This document shows, one piece after another, positions 1 to 8,013 of a DNA stretch of 64,000 nucleotides. Under the pieces are notes generated by a model. It did not search any database. It was not told where the DNA came from and saw only the letters and a list, made by a program, of their open reading frames with translations. Origin of the DNA: Bacillus sp. PK3_68. GTDB lineage: Bacteria; Bacillota; Bacilli; Bacillales; Domibacillaceae. The translations under genes were made by a program, and so were the position numbers. How positions within the stretch are numbered: the stretch's first letter is position 1; each line of letters opens with the position of its first letter. The stretch is taken from assembly GCF_003600835.1 (NCBI RefSeq), contig NZ_NQYC01000001.1, positions 1,692,001 to 1,756,000 of the forward strand. The letters run 5' to 3'.

Positions 1-1207
1 TGCCAGAAACAGCTAGCACTTTTTGAATACGCTCGATCGCCCAATCCAATTCTTCTTTCGAAATAATGAGTGGAGGAGCGAAACGAATGACCGTGTCATG
101 AGTTTCTTTACAAAGTAGTCCCTCTTCTTTCAATGCTTCACAATACTTACGTGCCGGCTCATTCAATTCTACACCAATAAATAAACCTCTGCCGCGTACA
201 TCTTGAATCATTGGGTTATCAATTTCTTTCAGTTTACCCACAAAATATTCTCCCAATTCGAGAGAGCGATCAGCCAATTTTTCATCTTCAAGAACTTCAA
301 GAGCAGCGATTGAAACGGCACAAGCCATCGGGTTGCCTCCGAAAGTAGAACCGTGAGAGCCTGGGTTGAATACACCAAGAATATCTTTATTTGCTGCTAC
401 ACAGGAAATAGGGAACACGCCGCCTCCAAGCGCTTTACCAAGAATGTACATGTCCGGCTCAAAATCATCCCATTCGCAAGCAAACATTTTACCTGAACGC
501 GCAAGCCCAGCCTGAATTTCATCAGCGATAAACATTACCTTGTTTTCTTTACAAAGCTCGTAAGCTGCTTTCAAGAATCCAGCTGGCGGAATATTAATTC
601 CCGCTTCTCCTTGGATAGGTTCAATGATAAAAGCTGCTGTGTTTGGAGTGATAGCTGCTTTAAGCGCATCAAGATCACCGTACGGCACCAATTTAATTCC
701 TGGAAGCATCGGACCGAAGCCGCGTTTGTATTCTTCATCTGATGACAACGATACTGCCCCCATTGTACGACCATGGAAGTTACCTTCGCAAGCAATAATT
801 TCAGCTTGATTGTCTGAAATACCTTTTACATCGTATCCCCAACGACGAGCTGCTTTCAAAGCTGTTTCTACCGCTTCTGCACCAGTGTTCATCGGTAATA
901 CCATTTCTTTGTTTGTTAGTTTGGAAACTTTTTCATACCATGGTCCAAGCTGGTCATTATGAAATGCACGGGATGTTAAAGTTACTCGATCTGCTTGCTC
1001 TTTTAGAGCTTGAATAATTTTTGGATGACGATGCCCTTGGTTCACAGCAGAGTAAGCACTAAGCATGTCCATATATTTATTACCTTCTGGATCTTGTACC
1101 CAAACACCTTCCGCTTCAGAAATAACGATTGGTAGTGGATGATAGTTGTTTGCTCCGTACTTTTCTGTTTGCTTGATAATTTCTTGTGACTGAACTGTAT
1201 TAGCCAT
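1..1207 (-). CDS. rocD: Ornithine--oxo-acid aminotransferase (partial at window edge)
   Basis: This is a PLP-dependent class III aminotransferase that converts ornithine and 2-oxoglutarate to glutamate semialdehyde and glutamate in arginine/ornithine catabolism. The frame is open from the ATG at 1205-1207, which has the purine-rich RBS GGAGGGAAAAAG, to the left edge. It gives about 402 residues, close to the roughly 400 of Bacillus RocD, so at most a few C-terminal residues are missing. Visible motifs are the [11 protein letters not shown] segment with the cofactor-binding Asp and LGKALGGG with the PLP lysine near residue 255. The next gene upstream on the same strand is a rocA remnant, so rocA-rocD was probably one operon. 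GabT at 51.5-52.9 kb is a distant paralogue. The assignment is secure. Confidence 0.95.
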   Translation of the reverse strand, partial: MANTVQSQEIIKQTEKYGANNYHPLPIVISEAEGVWVQDPEGNKYMDMLSAYSAVNQGHRHPKIIQALKEQADRVTLTSRAFHNDQLGPWYEKVSKLTNKEMVLPMNTGAEAVETALKAARRWGYDVKGISDNQAEIIACEGNFHGRTMGAVSLSSDEEYKRGFGPMLPGIKLVPYGDLDALKAAITPNTAAFIIEPIQGEAGINIPPAGFLKAAYELCKENKVMFIADEIQAGLARSGKMFACEWDDFEPDMYILGKALGGGVFPISCVAANKDILGVFNPGSHGSTFGGNPMACAVSIAALEVLEDEKLADRSLELGEYFVGKLKEIDNPMIQDVRGRGLFIGVELNEPARKYCEALKEEGLLCKETHDTVIRFAPPLIISKEELDWAIERIQKVLAVSG

Positions 1208-1221
1208 CTTTTTCCCTCCGT

Positions 1222-1687
1222 TTATTTATATTTTTGCCTTAAGAGTCTCCCCACTGGCATACCGTCTTTCATTCTTAGCATCTGACGGCCGTAGCATTCA
1301 AAGAAGTCGATCTGTTCAGCTGTATCAGCATCTGCCTTATTCCAAGGTTTTCCGGCTTCTTTTACAAGTACAAGGAGAGCAGAGAACTCATGTTCACGGC
1401 AATGGATAATCGCTGCCGCTTTGAACAAGATACCTGCACGGATTTCTGACTTTACTTTTTCCAAATACCAAACGTCTTCAACAGCGACTCGCTTTTGGCG
1501 CACGTCCCCTTACTTCTTCTTTATCAGTTGGATGATAAGCAACAACTTTATCCTCAACTGTTACTTTATTTCCACAGATCACCAGCGGATAATCCTAGCC
1601 AAGATAGCTTTCTATAAGCTGAAAAGCCTTCTTGCTTTCTGGTTTTGAAAAGTCAGTAAATGGTTCATGCTTATATGGAATCAGCAT
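1222..1687 (-). pseudogene. rocA: Decayed remnant of 1-pyrroline-5-carboxylate dehydrogenase
   Basis: Reading from an ATG at 1685-1687 behind a good RBS (AAAGGAGGAAGG), the product begins MLIPYKHEPFTDFS, the typical RocA N-terminus. It then hits an in-frame TAG at the position of the Gln in SYLGQDYPL. The similarity continues (DYPLVICGNKVTVEDK), changes frame and loses about ten residues near 1500. It resumes as [33 protein letters not shown] and [14 protein letters not shown], with a two-residue duplication ([10 protein letters not shown]). It stops at a TAA at about 1222, roughly 150 residues into a protein that is normally about 515. The remaining two thirds, including the catalytic Cys and Glu, are absent. 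Stop, frame damage and deletion together show real decay. The step after RocD must be supplied from elsewhere. Confidence 0.9.
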
Positions 1688-1743
1688 CCTTCCTCCTTTA
1701 AGATGATCAAAACTATAATTTTTATGTGACTGATAAAGTTTTA

Positions 1744-1763
1744 TGCGCAAATTTTTTTTGCAC
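1744..1763. promoter_or_regulatory. Palindrome between rocA remnant and rocR, candidate RocR-type operator
   Basis: The 20-bp site has arms TGCGCAAA and TTTGCAC around a T-rich centre. It lies in the divergent region between the rocA remnant and rocR. A second site with the same arms (15 of 20 bases identical in reverse orientation) lies at 3447-3466 behind rocR. RocR-type activators bind palindromic enhancers in such regions, so an operator role is inferred. No sigma-54 -24/-12 promoter facing rocA was found nearby. Confidence 0.45.
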
Positions 1764-1784
1764 TAATAAATCTCTTACACTTAT

Positions 1785-1790
1785 TATAAT
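1785..1790 (+). promoter_or_regulatory. Candidate -10 box of rocR
   Basis: A perfect TATAAT lies about 70 bp before the rocR ATG. The only -35-like hexamer (TTGCAC at 1758-1763, inside the palindrome) is 21 bp away, which is too far for a strong sigma-A promoter. An ATGCAAAAT motif (1789-1797) overlaps the -10 and also occurs twice upstream of nhaC. Confidence 0.35.
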
Positions 1791-1859
1791 GCAAAATATT
1801 ATTGCTTTTTTCAAGTGTTTTTTCTTAAAATAGAAATATATTTTAAAGAGGGGGATTCT

Positions 1860-3272
1860 ATGAATGCAAAAAGTTTAGAATCGCTAGTAACCATGTATAA
1901 AGAAATCTTAGAAAAGATCGACCTTGGTATTCATGTAATCGATCCCAATGAAAGAACAGTTATTTACAATAAAAAAATGCGGGAAATCGAGGGAATGGAT
2001 ATTGAGGATGTTCTCGATAAAAATCTAATGGATGTTTTTAACTTTGGGGCTGCCGAGGAAAGTACATTACTTCAGGTTTTGAAATCAGGAGAAAGCATCC
2101 AAAACGTTAAACAAACTTATTTTAATAATAGAGGACAAGAAATCACCACCATTAACCACACTTTTCCTATTGAAGAGAACGGAACTGTTATCGGCGCAGT
2201 AGAGATCGCAAAAGATGTGACGAAGCTCGAAAAGATGATACAAGAAAATATGAATAAAAAAGAGGACATCCGCTATACATTTGATCAGATCCTTGGGCAA
2301 AGCCCCCTGCTCAAGGAAGCGATTGAAACAGGCAAGCGGGCCGCCCGCACTGCCTCTTCAGTTCTAATCGTCGGCGAGATTGGGACTGGAAAAGAACTAT
2401 TTGCCCATAGCATTCATAATGGCAGCCCACGGGCTGACCAAACCTTCCTTTCACAAAATTGCGCCGCACTTCCGGATACACTAATGGAAACTTTGCTATT
2501 CGGCGTGGAAGAACAGGCAGGAGCAGAGAAGCGTCCAGGGTTATTGGAACAAGCACATGGAGGGACAATTTTACTTGATGAAATTGATTGCCTGAGTCCC
2601 GCCCTACAAACAAAGCTTTTAAAAGTTATCCAGGAAAAGAAAATACGCCGGGAAGGCGGAAAAGAAGATATTCCTATCGATGTCCGCATTCTTGCCACTA
2701 TTAGCGAAGACCCCATTGATGCCATTGCAGCCGGAAGCTTAAGAAAAGATCTGTATTACCGTTTAAGCGTTGTCTCAGTTTTCATTCCGCCTTTAAGAGA
2801 ACGGAAAGAAGACATTGATTTGCTCGCTTCAGCTTTTATCGACAAATACAATCACTTATTCGGCATGAACGTAGCCTCTATTGACGAGGAAGTAAGAAAC
2901 TACTTCCTGGAATATGACTGGCCAGGAAACATCCGAGAATTAGAACATGTTATTGAAGGTGCCATGAACTTAATGGATCATGAAGATGCCATTTCTTTTG
3001 AACACCTCCCTATCCAATTTCGCAACAAATCCGGCAGTCACGGCCTATCAAGTGACTTAGAGAAAGTAGAGAGCTTTCTTTATCAACCTGATAAAGCGAT
3101 TTTGCCGCTTGATGATTATATCCAAGAAGCGGAAACATACTATATTACAAAAGCATTGCAGCATCACGATTTCAATGTGACGAAAACAGCGAAAGCTCTC
3201 GGTATGAGCCGTCAAAATTTACAATATCGCATTCGTAAATATAATATTGTAAAAAACATTGCCAACCAGTAA
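1860..3272 (+). CDS. rocR: RocR-type sigma-54 activator lacking the GAFTGA motif
   Basis: This 470-residue regulator has a PAS domain (about residues 8-120), an AAA+ domain (about 145-375; Walker A GEIGTGKE at 172-179, Walker B GGTILLDE at 234-241, WPGNIRELE) and a C-terminal Fis-type HTH (VTKTAKALGMSRQNLQYRI). The start at 1860 is preferred over 1815 because AAAGAGGGGG lies directly before it. It is divergent from the roc remnant, as rocR is in Bacillus. The sigma-54 contact loop, normally GAFTGA, reads FGVEEQAGAEK at about 215-224: the central Phe-Thr pair is missing and the loop is two residues short. In this family that loop is required to remodel sigma-54 RNA polymerase. The protein may therefore be inactive or act at sigma-A promoters. 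The RocR name rests on architecture and neighbourhood. Confidence 0.85.
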   Translation: MNAKSLESLVTMYKEILEKIDLGIHVIDPNERTVIYNKKMREIEGMDIEDVLDKNLMDVFNFGAAEESTLLQVLKSGESIQNVKQTYFNNRGQEITTINHTFPIEENGTVIGAVEIAKDVTKLEKMIQENMNKKEDIRYTFDQILGQSPLLKEAIETGKRAARTASSVLIVGEIGTGKELFAHSIHNGSPRADQTFLSQNCAALPDTLMETLLFGVEEQAGAEKRPGLLEQAHGGTILLDEIDCLSPALQTKLLKVIQEKKIRREGGKEDIPIDVRILATISEDPIDAIAAGSLRKDLYYRLSVVSVFIPPLRERKEDIDLLASAFIDKYNHLFGMNVASIDEEVRNYFLEYDWPGNIRELEHVIEGAMNLMDHEDAISFEHLPIQFRNKSGSHGLSSDLEKVESFLYQPDKAILPLDDYIQEAETYYITKALQHHDFNVTKTAKALGMSRQNLQYRIRKYNIVKNIANQ

Positions 3273-3280
3273 TGCTGATA

Positions 3281-3316
3281 AAAAGGAGCACTGAAAATTT
3301 CAGCTGCTCTTTTTTG
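3281..3316 (+). terminator. Rho-independent terminator of rocR
   Basis: A hairpin (GGAGCACTGAAA paired with TTTCAGCTGCTC) followed by six T residues starts directly after the rocR stop codon. Confidence 0.8.
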
Positions 3317-3691
3317 CCTCCCTATTGCACCGATCTTTTCAAACTGCTTCCAATTGATGGCTATTCCCTTAACAACCACTTAGGTGTAAAAACTAACTAA
3401 CAAATTGTCTCAGGTAACAAACAGTTAAAAAACTAACAATCACGTAGTGCAAATTTATTTTGCGCCAAATAAGCGGATAAAGAACTAAATCTACTTTCTA
3501 CTAAGCGGTTTCTGTTTGTTCGTCTTCTTTCACTTTAAGATCTGTTAGGAGCTCCCCCTTTTACACTATTTCCTTTCAATCCGACGCTAAAAAATAAGTC
3601 TTGTTTTTTAATCATGTCATCCTCTGGCTTTCTAAATACTTTAAATTTACTGCACGCAGATAGGTCCCTTTAAACCACTTTATTTCTATAA
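3317..3691. other. Gene-free stretch with one RocR-like palindrome
   Basis: No convincing reading frame lies between the rocR terminator and the yugI terminator. The only recognisable element is the palindrome at 3447-3466. The rest is AT-rich and may be what remains of a lost gene, but nothing could be identified. Confidence 0.5.
3447..3466. promoter_or_regulatory. Second RocR-like palindrome, downstream of rocR
   Basis: GTGCAAATTTATTTTGCGCC has the same outer arms (GTGCAAA and TTTGCGC) and the same 20-bp length as the site at 1744-1763. In B. subtilis a RocR enhancer can lie downstream of a target gene (rocG), so a site here could be functional, or it could be left over from a lost roc operon. 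The function is inferred. Confidence 0.4.
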
Positions 3692-3728
3692 ATAAAAAAG
3701 AGCATGAGTGCTTAAAGCGCTCATGCTT
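3692..3728 (-). terminator. Terminator of the yugI-like gene
   Basis: The stem AGCATGAGCGC / GCACTCATGCT (minus strand) is followed by six T residues just after the stop codon. Confidence 0.8.
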
Positions 3729-3738
3729 TCTCTGCTAC

Positions 3739-4101
3739 TTATTTTCCTTCTCCCGACTGATCGATCCATTCTTGCAGCTTATCTTTTAACGTATTAAAGC
3801 CTTCACTGTCTTCAGCAATTTTCAAGCGACGGACCGGCTGAACAGCAGCTGGCTTTGCTTCTTCGGTTGCCCGGATAGATAAGCTAATTTTCCCCTCATC
3901 TTTGTTAACGGACATCACCTTTACCTTTACTTCTTCCCCGACCTGAAGGTAATCATGAATGTCCTTGACAAATCCATGAGTAATTTCTGAAATATGGACG
4001 AGCCCCTGTGTACCGTTATCCAGCGCAATAAACGCCCCATAAGGCTGGATTCCTGTTACCTTTCCTGTAATAATTTGTCCTTGTTCAATCTGATTTCCCA
4101 T
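3739..4101 (-). CDS. yugI: S1-domain RNA-binding protein, YugI/GSP13 family
   Basis: This protein of about 120 residues has one S1 (OB-fold) RNA-binding domain at its N-terminus (GQIITGKVTGIQPYGAFIAL, then GLVHISEI and KVKVMSVN). A charged tail of about 45 residues ends in an amphipathic helix. Proteins of this type bind RNA or ribosomes, and B. subtilis YugI is a general stress protein. The ATG at 4099-4101 is chosen because AGGAG lies seven bases upstream; an earlier in-frame codon at 4128 has no RBS. In B. subtilis yugI adjoins alaT-alaR. Here the same three genes are present but separated by yerD and an SDR gene. Confidence 0.9.
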   Translation of the reverse strand: MGNQIEQGQIITGKVTGIQPYGAFIALDNGTQGLVHISEITHGFVKDIHDYLQVGEEVKVKVMSVNKDEGKISLSIRATEEAKPAAVQPVRRLKIAEDSEGFNTLKDKLQEWIDQSGEGK

Positions 4102-4229
4102 CCAAACACTCCTAAATGTTAAATTCATTATCTACGCATCACAAAATTATATCACATCTCCTTATATATTTCTAAACATAGCCACCTTTCTCCAGCTCTT
4201 CATATAAGTAGGAAATTATTTTTAACTAT

Positions 4230-4342
4230 TTGGAGAAAAGAGGAATAACTCCTCTATAAACAGGGAAGAGTTAGTATATGCAACATTCCCTATTTTCCCC
4301 TTAACTTGAGAAGGCAGCCGTTGCAGCTGTCTTCTTTTTATA
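4230..4342 (+). ncRNA. Candidate C-rich small regulatory RNA
   Basis: No ORF longer than eight codons is present and both flanking genes are on the minus strand, yet a plus-strand intrinsic terminator lies here. Its stem is AGAAGGCAGC (4309-4318) and GCTGTCTTCT (4326-4335), followed by a T-rich tail. Upstream are a small hairpin (4239-4244 with 4250-4255) and an inverted pair AGGGAA/TTCCCT (4262-4267, 4286-4291). Two C-rich motifs (ATTCCC and TTTTCCCC) precede the terminator. Exposed C-rich motifs before a terminator are typical of Firmicutes sRNAs that pair with Shine-Dalgarno sequences, such as RoxS and FsrA. A weak promoter (TTGGAG at 4230, TATAAA at 4255, 19-bp spacer) would give an RNA of about 75 nt. 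Function and expression are inferred. Confidence 0.45.
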
Positions 4343-4377
4343 TTTTATATTCAAAGCATAGCAATTGTTCATCTTAT

Positions 4378-4432
4378 ATAAACTCAAACAAAAAAACTAC
4401 ACTTCGGGTGTAGTTTTTTTGTTTGAGTTTAT
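4378..4432. terminator. Long perfect inverted repeat, bidirectional terminator
   Basis: Arms of more than 20 bp (AAACTCAAACAAAAAAACTA and its complement) flank a TTCGG loop. The A- and T-rich stem sides provide U-tracts in both directions. It probably ends the minus-strand yerD-like gene and isolates it from the small-RNA locus. Confidence 0.8.
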
Positions 4433-4461
4433 TGTTTTACTTCTAAAAGGAAAACTTATTA

Positions 4462-6069
4462 TTATGCTTCTTTTTTTCGTTGCGCCCGTTCTGCCGCTAT
4501 AATAATATCCTCGAGCGGCATAAGCCGCCCAAGTTCATCTTTGTAAACAATATGTTTGCGTTCAAATTTCGTTGGAGAATCAATCCCTGCAGCTGCTGCC
4601 AGATTATATAGTCCTTCTCGGAGCGATATCACATAGTTACACACACGATAATACTTCTCCTCAACGACTAATCCGTCCTGCAGCTTTTCATCAGTTGTAG
4701 CTACGCCAACTGGGCATGTATTATTGTGGCATACTTGAGCCATAATGCAACCAACACTAATCATAAATCCGCGGGCGATGTTAACAAGATCCGCTCCCAT
4801 AGCGAGCGCAATGGCTATCTTGTCAGGAGTAATGAGTTTTCCCGAAGCGATAATCTTTACTCTGTCACGAATCTCGTATCTTTTTAACATTTCATCAAGA
4901 ACCGGCAGAGCAGACATAATCGGCAAGCCAACTGTATCAGCTAGTTCCTGGAAAGTAGCACCTGTTCCACCCTCACCGCCATCTACTGTAATAAAGTCAG
5001 GCCCTTTGCCGCTTTCTTTCATATAGGAAATCATATTTTCCAGTGCATCAAGGTCTCCAACAACAATTTTGATACCAACCGGCTTACCTCCCACGGAACG
5101 CAGCTGCTCAACAAAATCGAACATTGACGGCACATCATCAAACTCATAGAAACGGTTTGGACTGTTAATCGTTTTTCCTGGTTCTACAAGGCGGATAGCA
5201 GCAATCTTTTCTGTAACTTTCTCACCTTCCACATGACCGCCTCGTGTTTTGGCTCCTTGGGCTAATTTTAATTCGAACGCTTTCACATTCTCTATCTCAC
5301 TTTTCTTTTTAAACTCTTCCCACGAAAATTCACCACTTGGTTTCCGCACACCGAATAGATCAGGGCCAATCTGCATAATGATATCCGGACCGCCTTCAAG
5401 ATGATATTCGGACAAGCCACCTTCCCCTGTATTCATCCAAGTGCCGCCGGCAAGACCTAGACCTTTGGAGAGAGCCGTGATCGCTCTTTCGCCAAGCGCT
5501 CCAAAACTCATCCCCGATTGGCCAACCTGGCCTCGCAATTTAAATGGATGACGGCATGTTTTCTCGCCAAGGATGATCGCGTCTTCCTCTCTCAAATAAT
5601 AGGGATCGACCAAACGTTCCTCACTGTGTTCCTTGCGGGTAAATAAATTGTCAGAGTCCACTTTATATACATGTGTTTTTATCTTTTCAGTATTATCCAC
5701 TTTCATTTCTTCACGCTGCTTCGGAAATAAGGTATTGCGTATAAAAAAACCTTCCTCATTAAAATCACGCTTTGAGCCGAATCCAACGAGCCGCTCTTTA
5801 TACTTCCCGGCTTTCACAATATCCTGGTATTCTTTTCTCGAAAAAGGCTTTGCTTCATTATCGCCTTCGAATAAATATTGCCGCAGCTCGGGGCCAATAT
5901 GCTCGGTAAAGTACCTCACTTTACCGATAACTGGGAAGTTACGCAAAATAGCATGCTGCTTCTGTCGATCATCTTTAATATAAATATAGATAAAGAGACC
6001 GACAGGCACCACAATAACTAATGCGAGAAAAATAATAAGAGCAATAATTAATCCTGATGTTAAACTCAT
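4462..6069 (-). CDS. yerD: FMN-binding glutamate synthase-like protein, YerD type
   Basis: The 535-residue protein has an N-terminal transmembrane helix (about residues 7-32) followed by a glutamate-synthase-type FMN/TIM-barrel domain. Recognisable segments are GQVGQSGMSFGALGERAI, LAQGAKTRGGHVEGEKV, DFITVDGGEGGTGATF, IIASGKL and AMGADLVNIARGFMISVGCI, followed by CHNNTCPVGVAT. The last two include the cysteines that bind the 3Fe-4S cluster in glutamate synthases. The glutamine amidotransferase domain of GltB is absent, so this is the stand-alone archaeal-type domain. The substrate is not known, and a role in glutamate or methylamine metabolism should not be assumed. The RBS AGGAGGGG precedes the ATG at 6067-6069. 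It sits between yugI and alaT-alaR, which adjoin in B. subtilis. Confidence 0.85.
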   Translation of the reverse strand: MSLTSGLIIALIIFLALVIVVPVGLFIYIYIKDDRQKQHAILRNFPVIGKVRYFTEHIGPELRQYLFEGDNEAKPFSRKEYQDIVKAGKYKERLVGFGSKRDFNEEGFFIRNTLFPKQREEMKVDNTEKIKTHVYKVDSDNLFTRKEHSEERLVDPYYLREEDAIILGEKTCRHPFKLRGQVGQSGMSFGALGERAITALSKGLGLAGGTWMNTGEGGLSEYHLEGGPDIIMQIGPDLFGVRKPSGEFSWEEFKKKSEIENVKAFELKLAQGAKTRGGHVEGEKVTEKIAAIRLVEPGKTINSPNRFYEFDDVPSMFDFVEQLRSVGGKPVGIKIVVGDLDALENMISYMKESGKGPDFITVDGGEGGTGATFQELADTVGLPIMSALPVLDEMLKRYEIRDRVKIIASGKLITPDKIAIALAMGADLVNIARGFMISVGCIMAQVCHNNTCPVGVATTDEKLQDGLVVEEKYYRVCNYVISLREGLYNLAAAAGIDSPTKFERKHIVYKDELGRLMPLEDIIIAAERAQRKKEA

Positions 6070-6114
6070 AAAACCCCTCCTCTATCCTTTACTTTTCCAA
6101 TAAAAACTCTTCTT

Positions 6115-6744
6115 TTATGCGAGAGTATGTATGGCCTCGCTAATTGTAGTATCACCGCTAGCTACTTCAAATACCTGGTTAAAGGCTGCTTCACTTTCAA
6201 GTGCAGCTACCAATACAGCGGCCATGTCTTCGCGGGGAATCTTATCCTTCTTCGCAACTGAACTTGCGATCGTTACGGTTCCCCTGCCAGGCTCATCTGT
6301 CATTTGTGCCGGTCGGATGACTGTATGCACAATCGATTCTTCCTTAACTAATTCATCCGGCATATCCTTTGCCCCAATCATTTCGCCGCTGTCTGTTGCA
6401 TTCTCTCCTGCCCGTACAGCGCTCATCATAATAAAACGTTTAACTCCATTTTTCTTTGCAGCCTGAACAGCATCAATGACAGCACGATGGTCCACCAAAA
6501 CAGTCTTGCCCGCTCCTGTTTTCGGACTGGAATCAGAAATGAAAATAACAGCATCGCACCCTAAAAAAGCAGAGGTGAAATCTCCCCGGCCATTCGTTTC
6601 TACCCTGGAGGCGCCAAGCTTTTTCATATCGGGCACTTTGTTTTCCTCGTTGATTACAGCAATCGCTCGATGGCCTCTCTCCCTTAAGTGTTTAATAACA
6701 AATTGGCCAACCTGACTGTCTGCACCGATTACGATAACTTCCAT
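6115..6744 (-). CDS. NAD(P)-binding atypical SDR, YhfK-like
   Basis: A 209-residue Rossmann protein with the N-terminal nucleotide-binding motif VIGADSQVGQFV, a SDSSPKTGAGK segment, and FIMMSAVRAGEN where the SDR active-site strand lies. The late segment IPREDMAAVLVAAL is typical of NmrA/YhfK-like reductases. It lacks a classical YxxxK pair, which is common in these atypical SDRs. The substrate is unknown. A closer paralogue is encoded at 39.7 kb. It stands 46 bp upstream of the yerD-like gene on the same strand and could be cotranscribed with it. An RBS (AAGGAGGGATC) precedes the ATG. Confidence 0.8.
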   Translation of the reverse strand: MEVIVIGADSQVGQFVIKHLRERGHRAIAVINEENKVPDMKKLGASRVETNGRGDFTSAFLGCDAVIFISDSSPKTGAGKTVLVDHRAVIDAVQAAKKNGVKRFIMMSAVRAGENATDSGEMIGAKDMPDELVKEESIVHTVIRPAQMTDEPGRGTVTIASSVAKKDKIPREDMAAVLVAALESEAAFNQVFEVASGDTTISEAIHTLA

Positions 6745-6820
6745 CTAGATCCCTCCTTTTGCATTATCCTTTCTTTTCCACTCCTTTCTTTCTTTAAAAC
6801 CTGACTAAATGAAACGAAAA

Positions 6821-6851
6821 AAGAAGACAGCCTAAGCTGTCTTCTCTTCTT
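6821..6851 (-). terminator. Terminator of alaR-alaT
   Basis: The stem AGAAGACAGC / GCTGTCTTCT with a CTAA/TTAG loop is directly behind the alaT stop codon. The minus-strand tail is T-rich. Confidence 0.75.
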
Positions 6852-8013
6852 ATCTATTAATAAAATGATTGATCCGTCTTACCGCTTCCTGCAGCTGCTC
6901 CATTGAAGAAGCATAGGAACAGCGAATAAAACCTTCACCGCTGTTTCCAAAGACGGAGCCAGGTACGACGGCTACTTTTTCTTTCTTTAACAATTCTTCT
7001 GCGAATTCCTCTGACGTTAAACCGGTGCTTTGAATAGATGGAAACACATAAAAGGCTCCTCCCGGTGTATGACAATCTAATCCCATCTCATTAAAAGACT
7101 GGACAATATAATTACGTCGACGCCGGTAGTCTTTTTTCATCTCTTCCACATCATTCATTCCCGCTTTTAATGCTTCCAGCGCTGCATATTGGGCAGGCGT
7201 AGAGGCACACATCATGGCATATTGATGAATCTTGAGCATAGCTGCTGCAAGTTCAGCCGGAGCACAAATAAACCCAAGCCTCCATCCCGTCATTGCAAAG
7301 CCTTTTGAAAAACCATTAATCAAAATCGTCCGTTCTCTCATGCCTTCCAAGCTGGCAATGGAGGTATGGGGGACATCATAAGCAAGTTCTGCATAGATTT
7401 CATCAGCGATAACTAGTAAGTCGTGTTTCTTAACAATCGTTGCAATCGCCTCTAAGTCCTCCTTGTCAAGCTGGGCTCCCGTTGGATTATTAGGCGAACA
7501 AAGCAGCAACGCTTTTGTTCTCGGGGTAATTGCCTCCTCAAGTGCTGCTGCCTGCAATTTAAACTGCTGCTCGCTGGTTGTTTCAACTGTCACTGTTTTT
7601 CCACCTGCCAGTTCAACAAGCGGGGAATAAGAAACGAAGCAAGGCTCTACGATGACCACCTCATCGCCTGGGTCAAGAATAGCACGCAATGCTAAGTCAA
7701 GCGCCTGGCTGGCACCGACCGTGAGGATAATTTCCTCTTCAGCATCGTAAGGAACATAAAAACGACTGCTCACATACTTCGCTATTTCTTCCCGTAGTTC
7801 CAGAAGGCCGGCGTTCGCTGTATAGGAAGTCAAGCCACGCTCTAGTGATAAAATAGCTGCTTCCCGTGCTGACCACGAAGTAACGAAATCAGGTTCTCCT
7901 ACTCCAAGAGAGATTACGCCTTCCATTCCTGCAGCTAAATCAAAAAATTTGCGAATTCCTGAGGGTCTCATTGATTCTACCGACTTAGCAATATAGCTTT
8001 TTGTTCCTAACAT
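6850..8013 (-). CDS. alaT: Class I aminotransferase, alanine transaminase AlaT (YugH)
   Basis: This 387-residue PLP enzyme of fold type I has the motifs VGASQALDLALRAIL, CSPNNPTGAQ, VIADEIYAEL (cofactor Asp) and NGFSKGFAMTGWRLGF with the Schiff-base lysine. The C-terminal arginine region GEGFIRCSYA binds the substrate carboxylate. In B. subtilis the AlaR-AlaT pair makes and controls an alanine transaminase. The same arrangement is seen here: alaT starts within the alaR stop codon (one base shared), so the two are translationally coupled. General PatA-like transaminase activity is an alternative, but the Lrp-type partner supports AlaT. Confidence 0.88.
   Translation of the reverse strand: MLGTKSYIAKSVESMRPSGIRKFFDLAAGMEGVISLGVGEPDFVTSWSAREAAILSLERGLTSYTANAGLLELREEIAKYVSSRFYVPYDAEEEIILTVGASQALDLALRAILDPGDEVVIVEPCFVSYSPLVELAGGKTVTVETTSEQQFKLQAAALEEAITPRTKALLLCSPNNPTGAQLDKEDLEAIATIVKKHDLLVIADEIYAELAYDVPHTSIASLEGMRERTILINGFSKGFAMTGWRLGFICAPAELAAAMLKIHQYAMMCASTPAQYAALEALKAGMNDVEEMKKDYRRRRNYIVQSFNEMGLDCHTPGGAFYVFPSIQSTGLTSEEFAEELLKKEKVAVVPGSVFGNSGEGFIRCSYASSMEQLQEAVRRINHFINR

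Noticed and set aside
1688-1859. Sigma-54 promoter facing the rocA remnant and rocD
   Set aside because: TGC-rich motifs are present, but no pair of GG and GC elements has the required spacing.
4261-4310. Leader peptide MQHSLFSP before the plus-strand terminator
   Set aside because: Only eight codons, no convincing RBS, no downstream gene to regulate. A non-coding RNA explains the terminator better.
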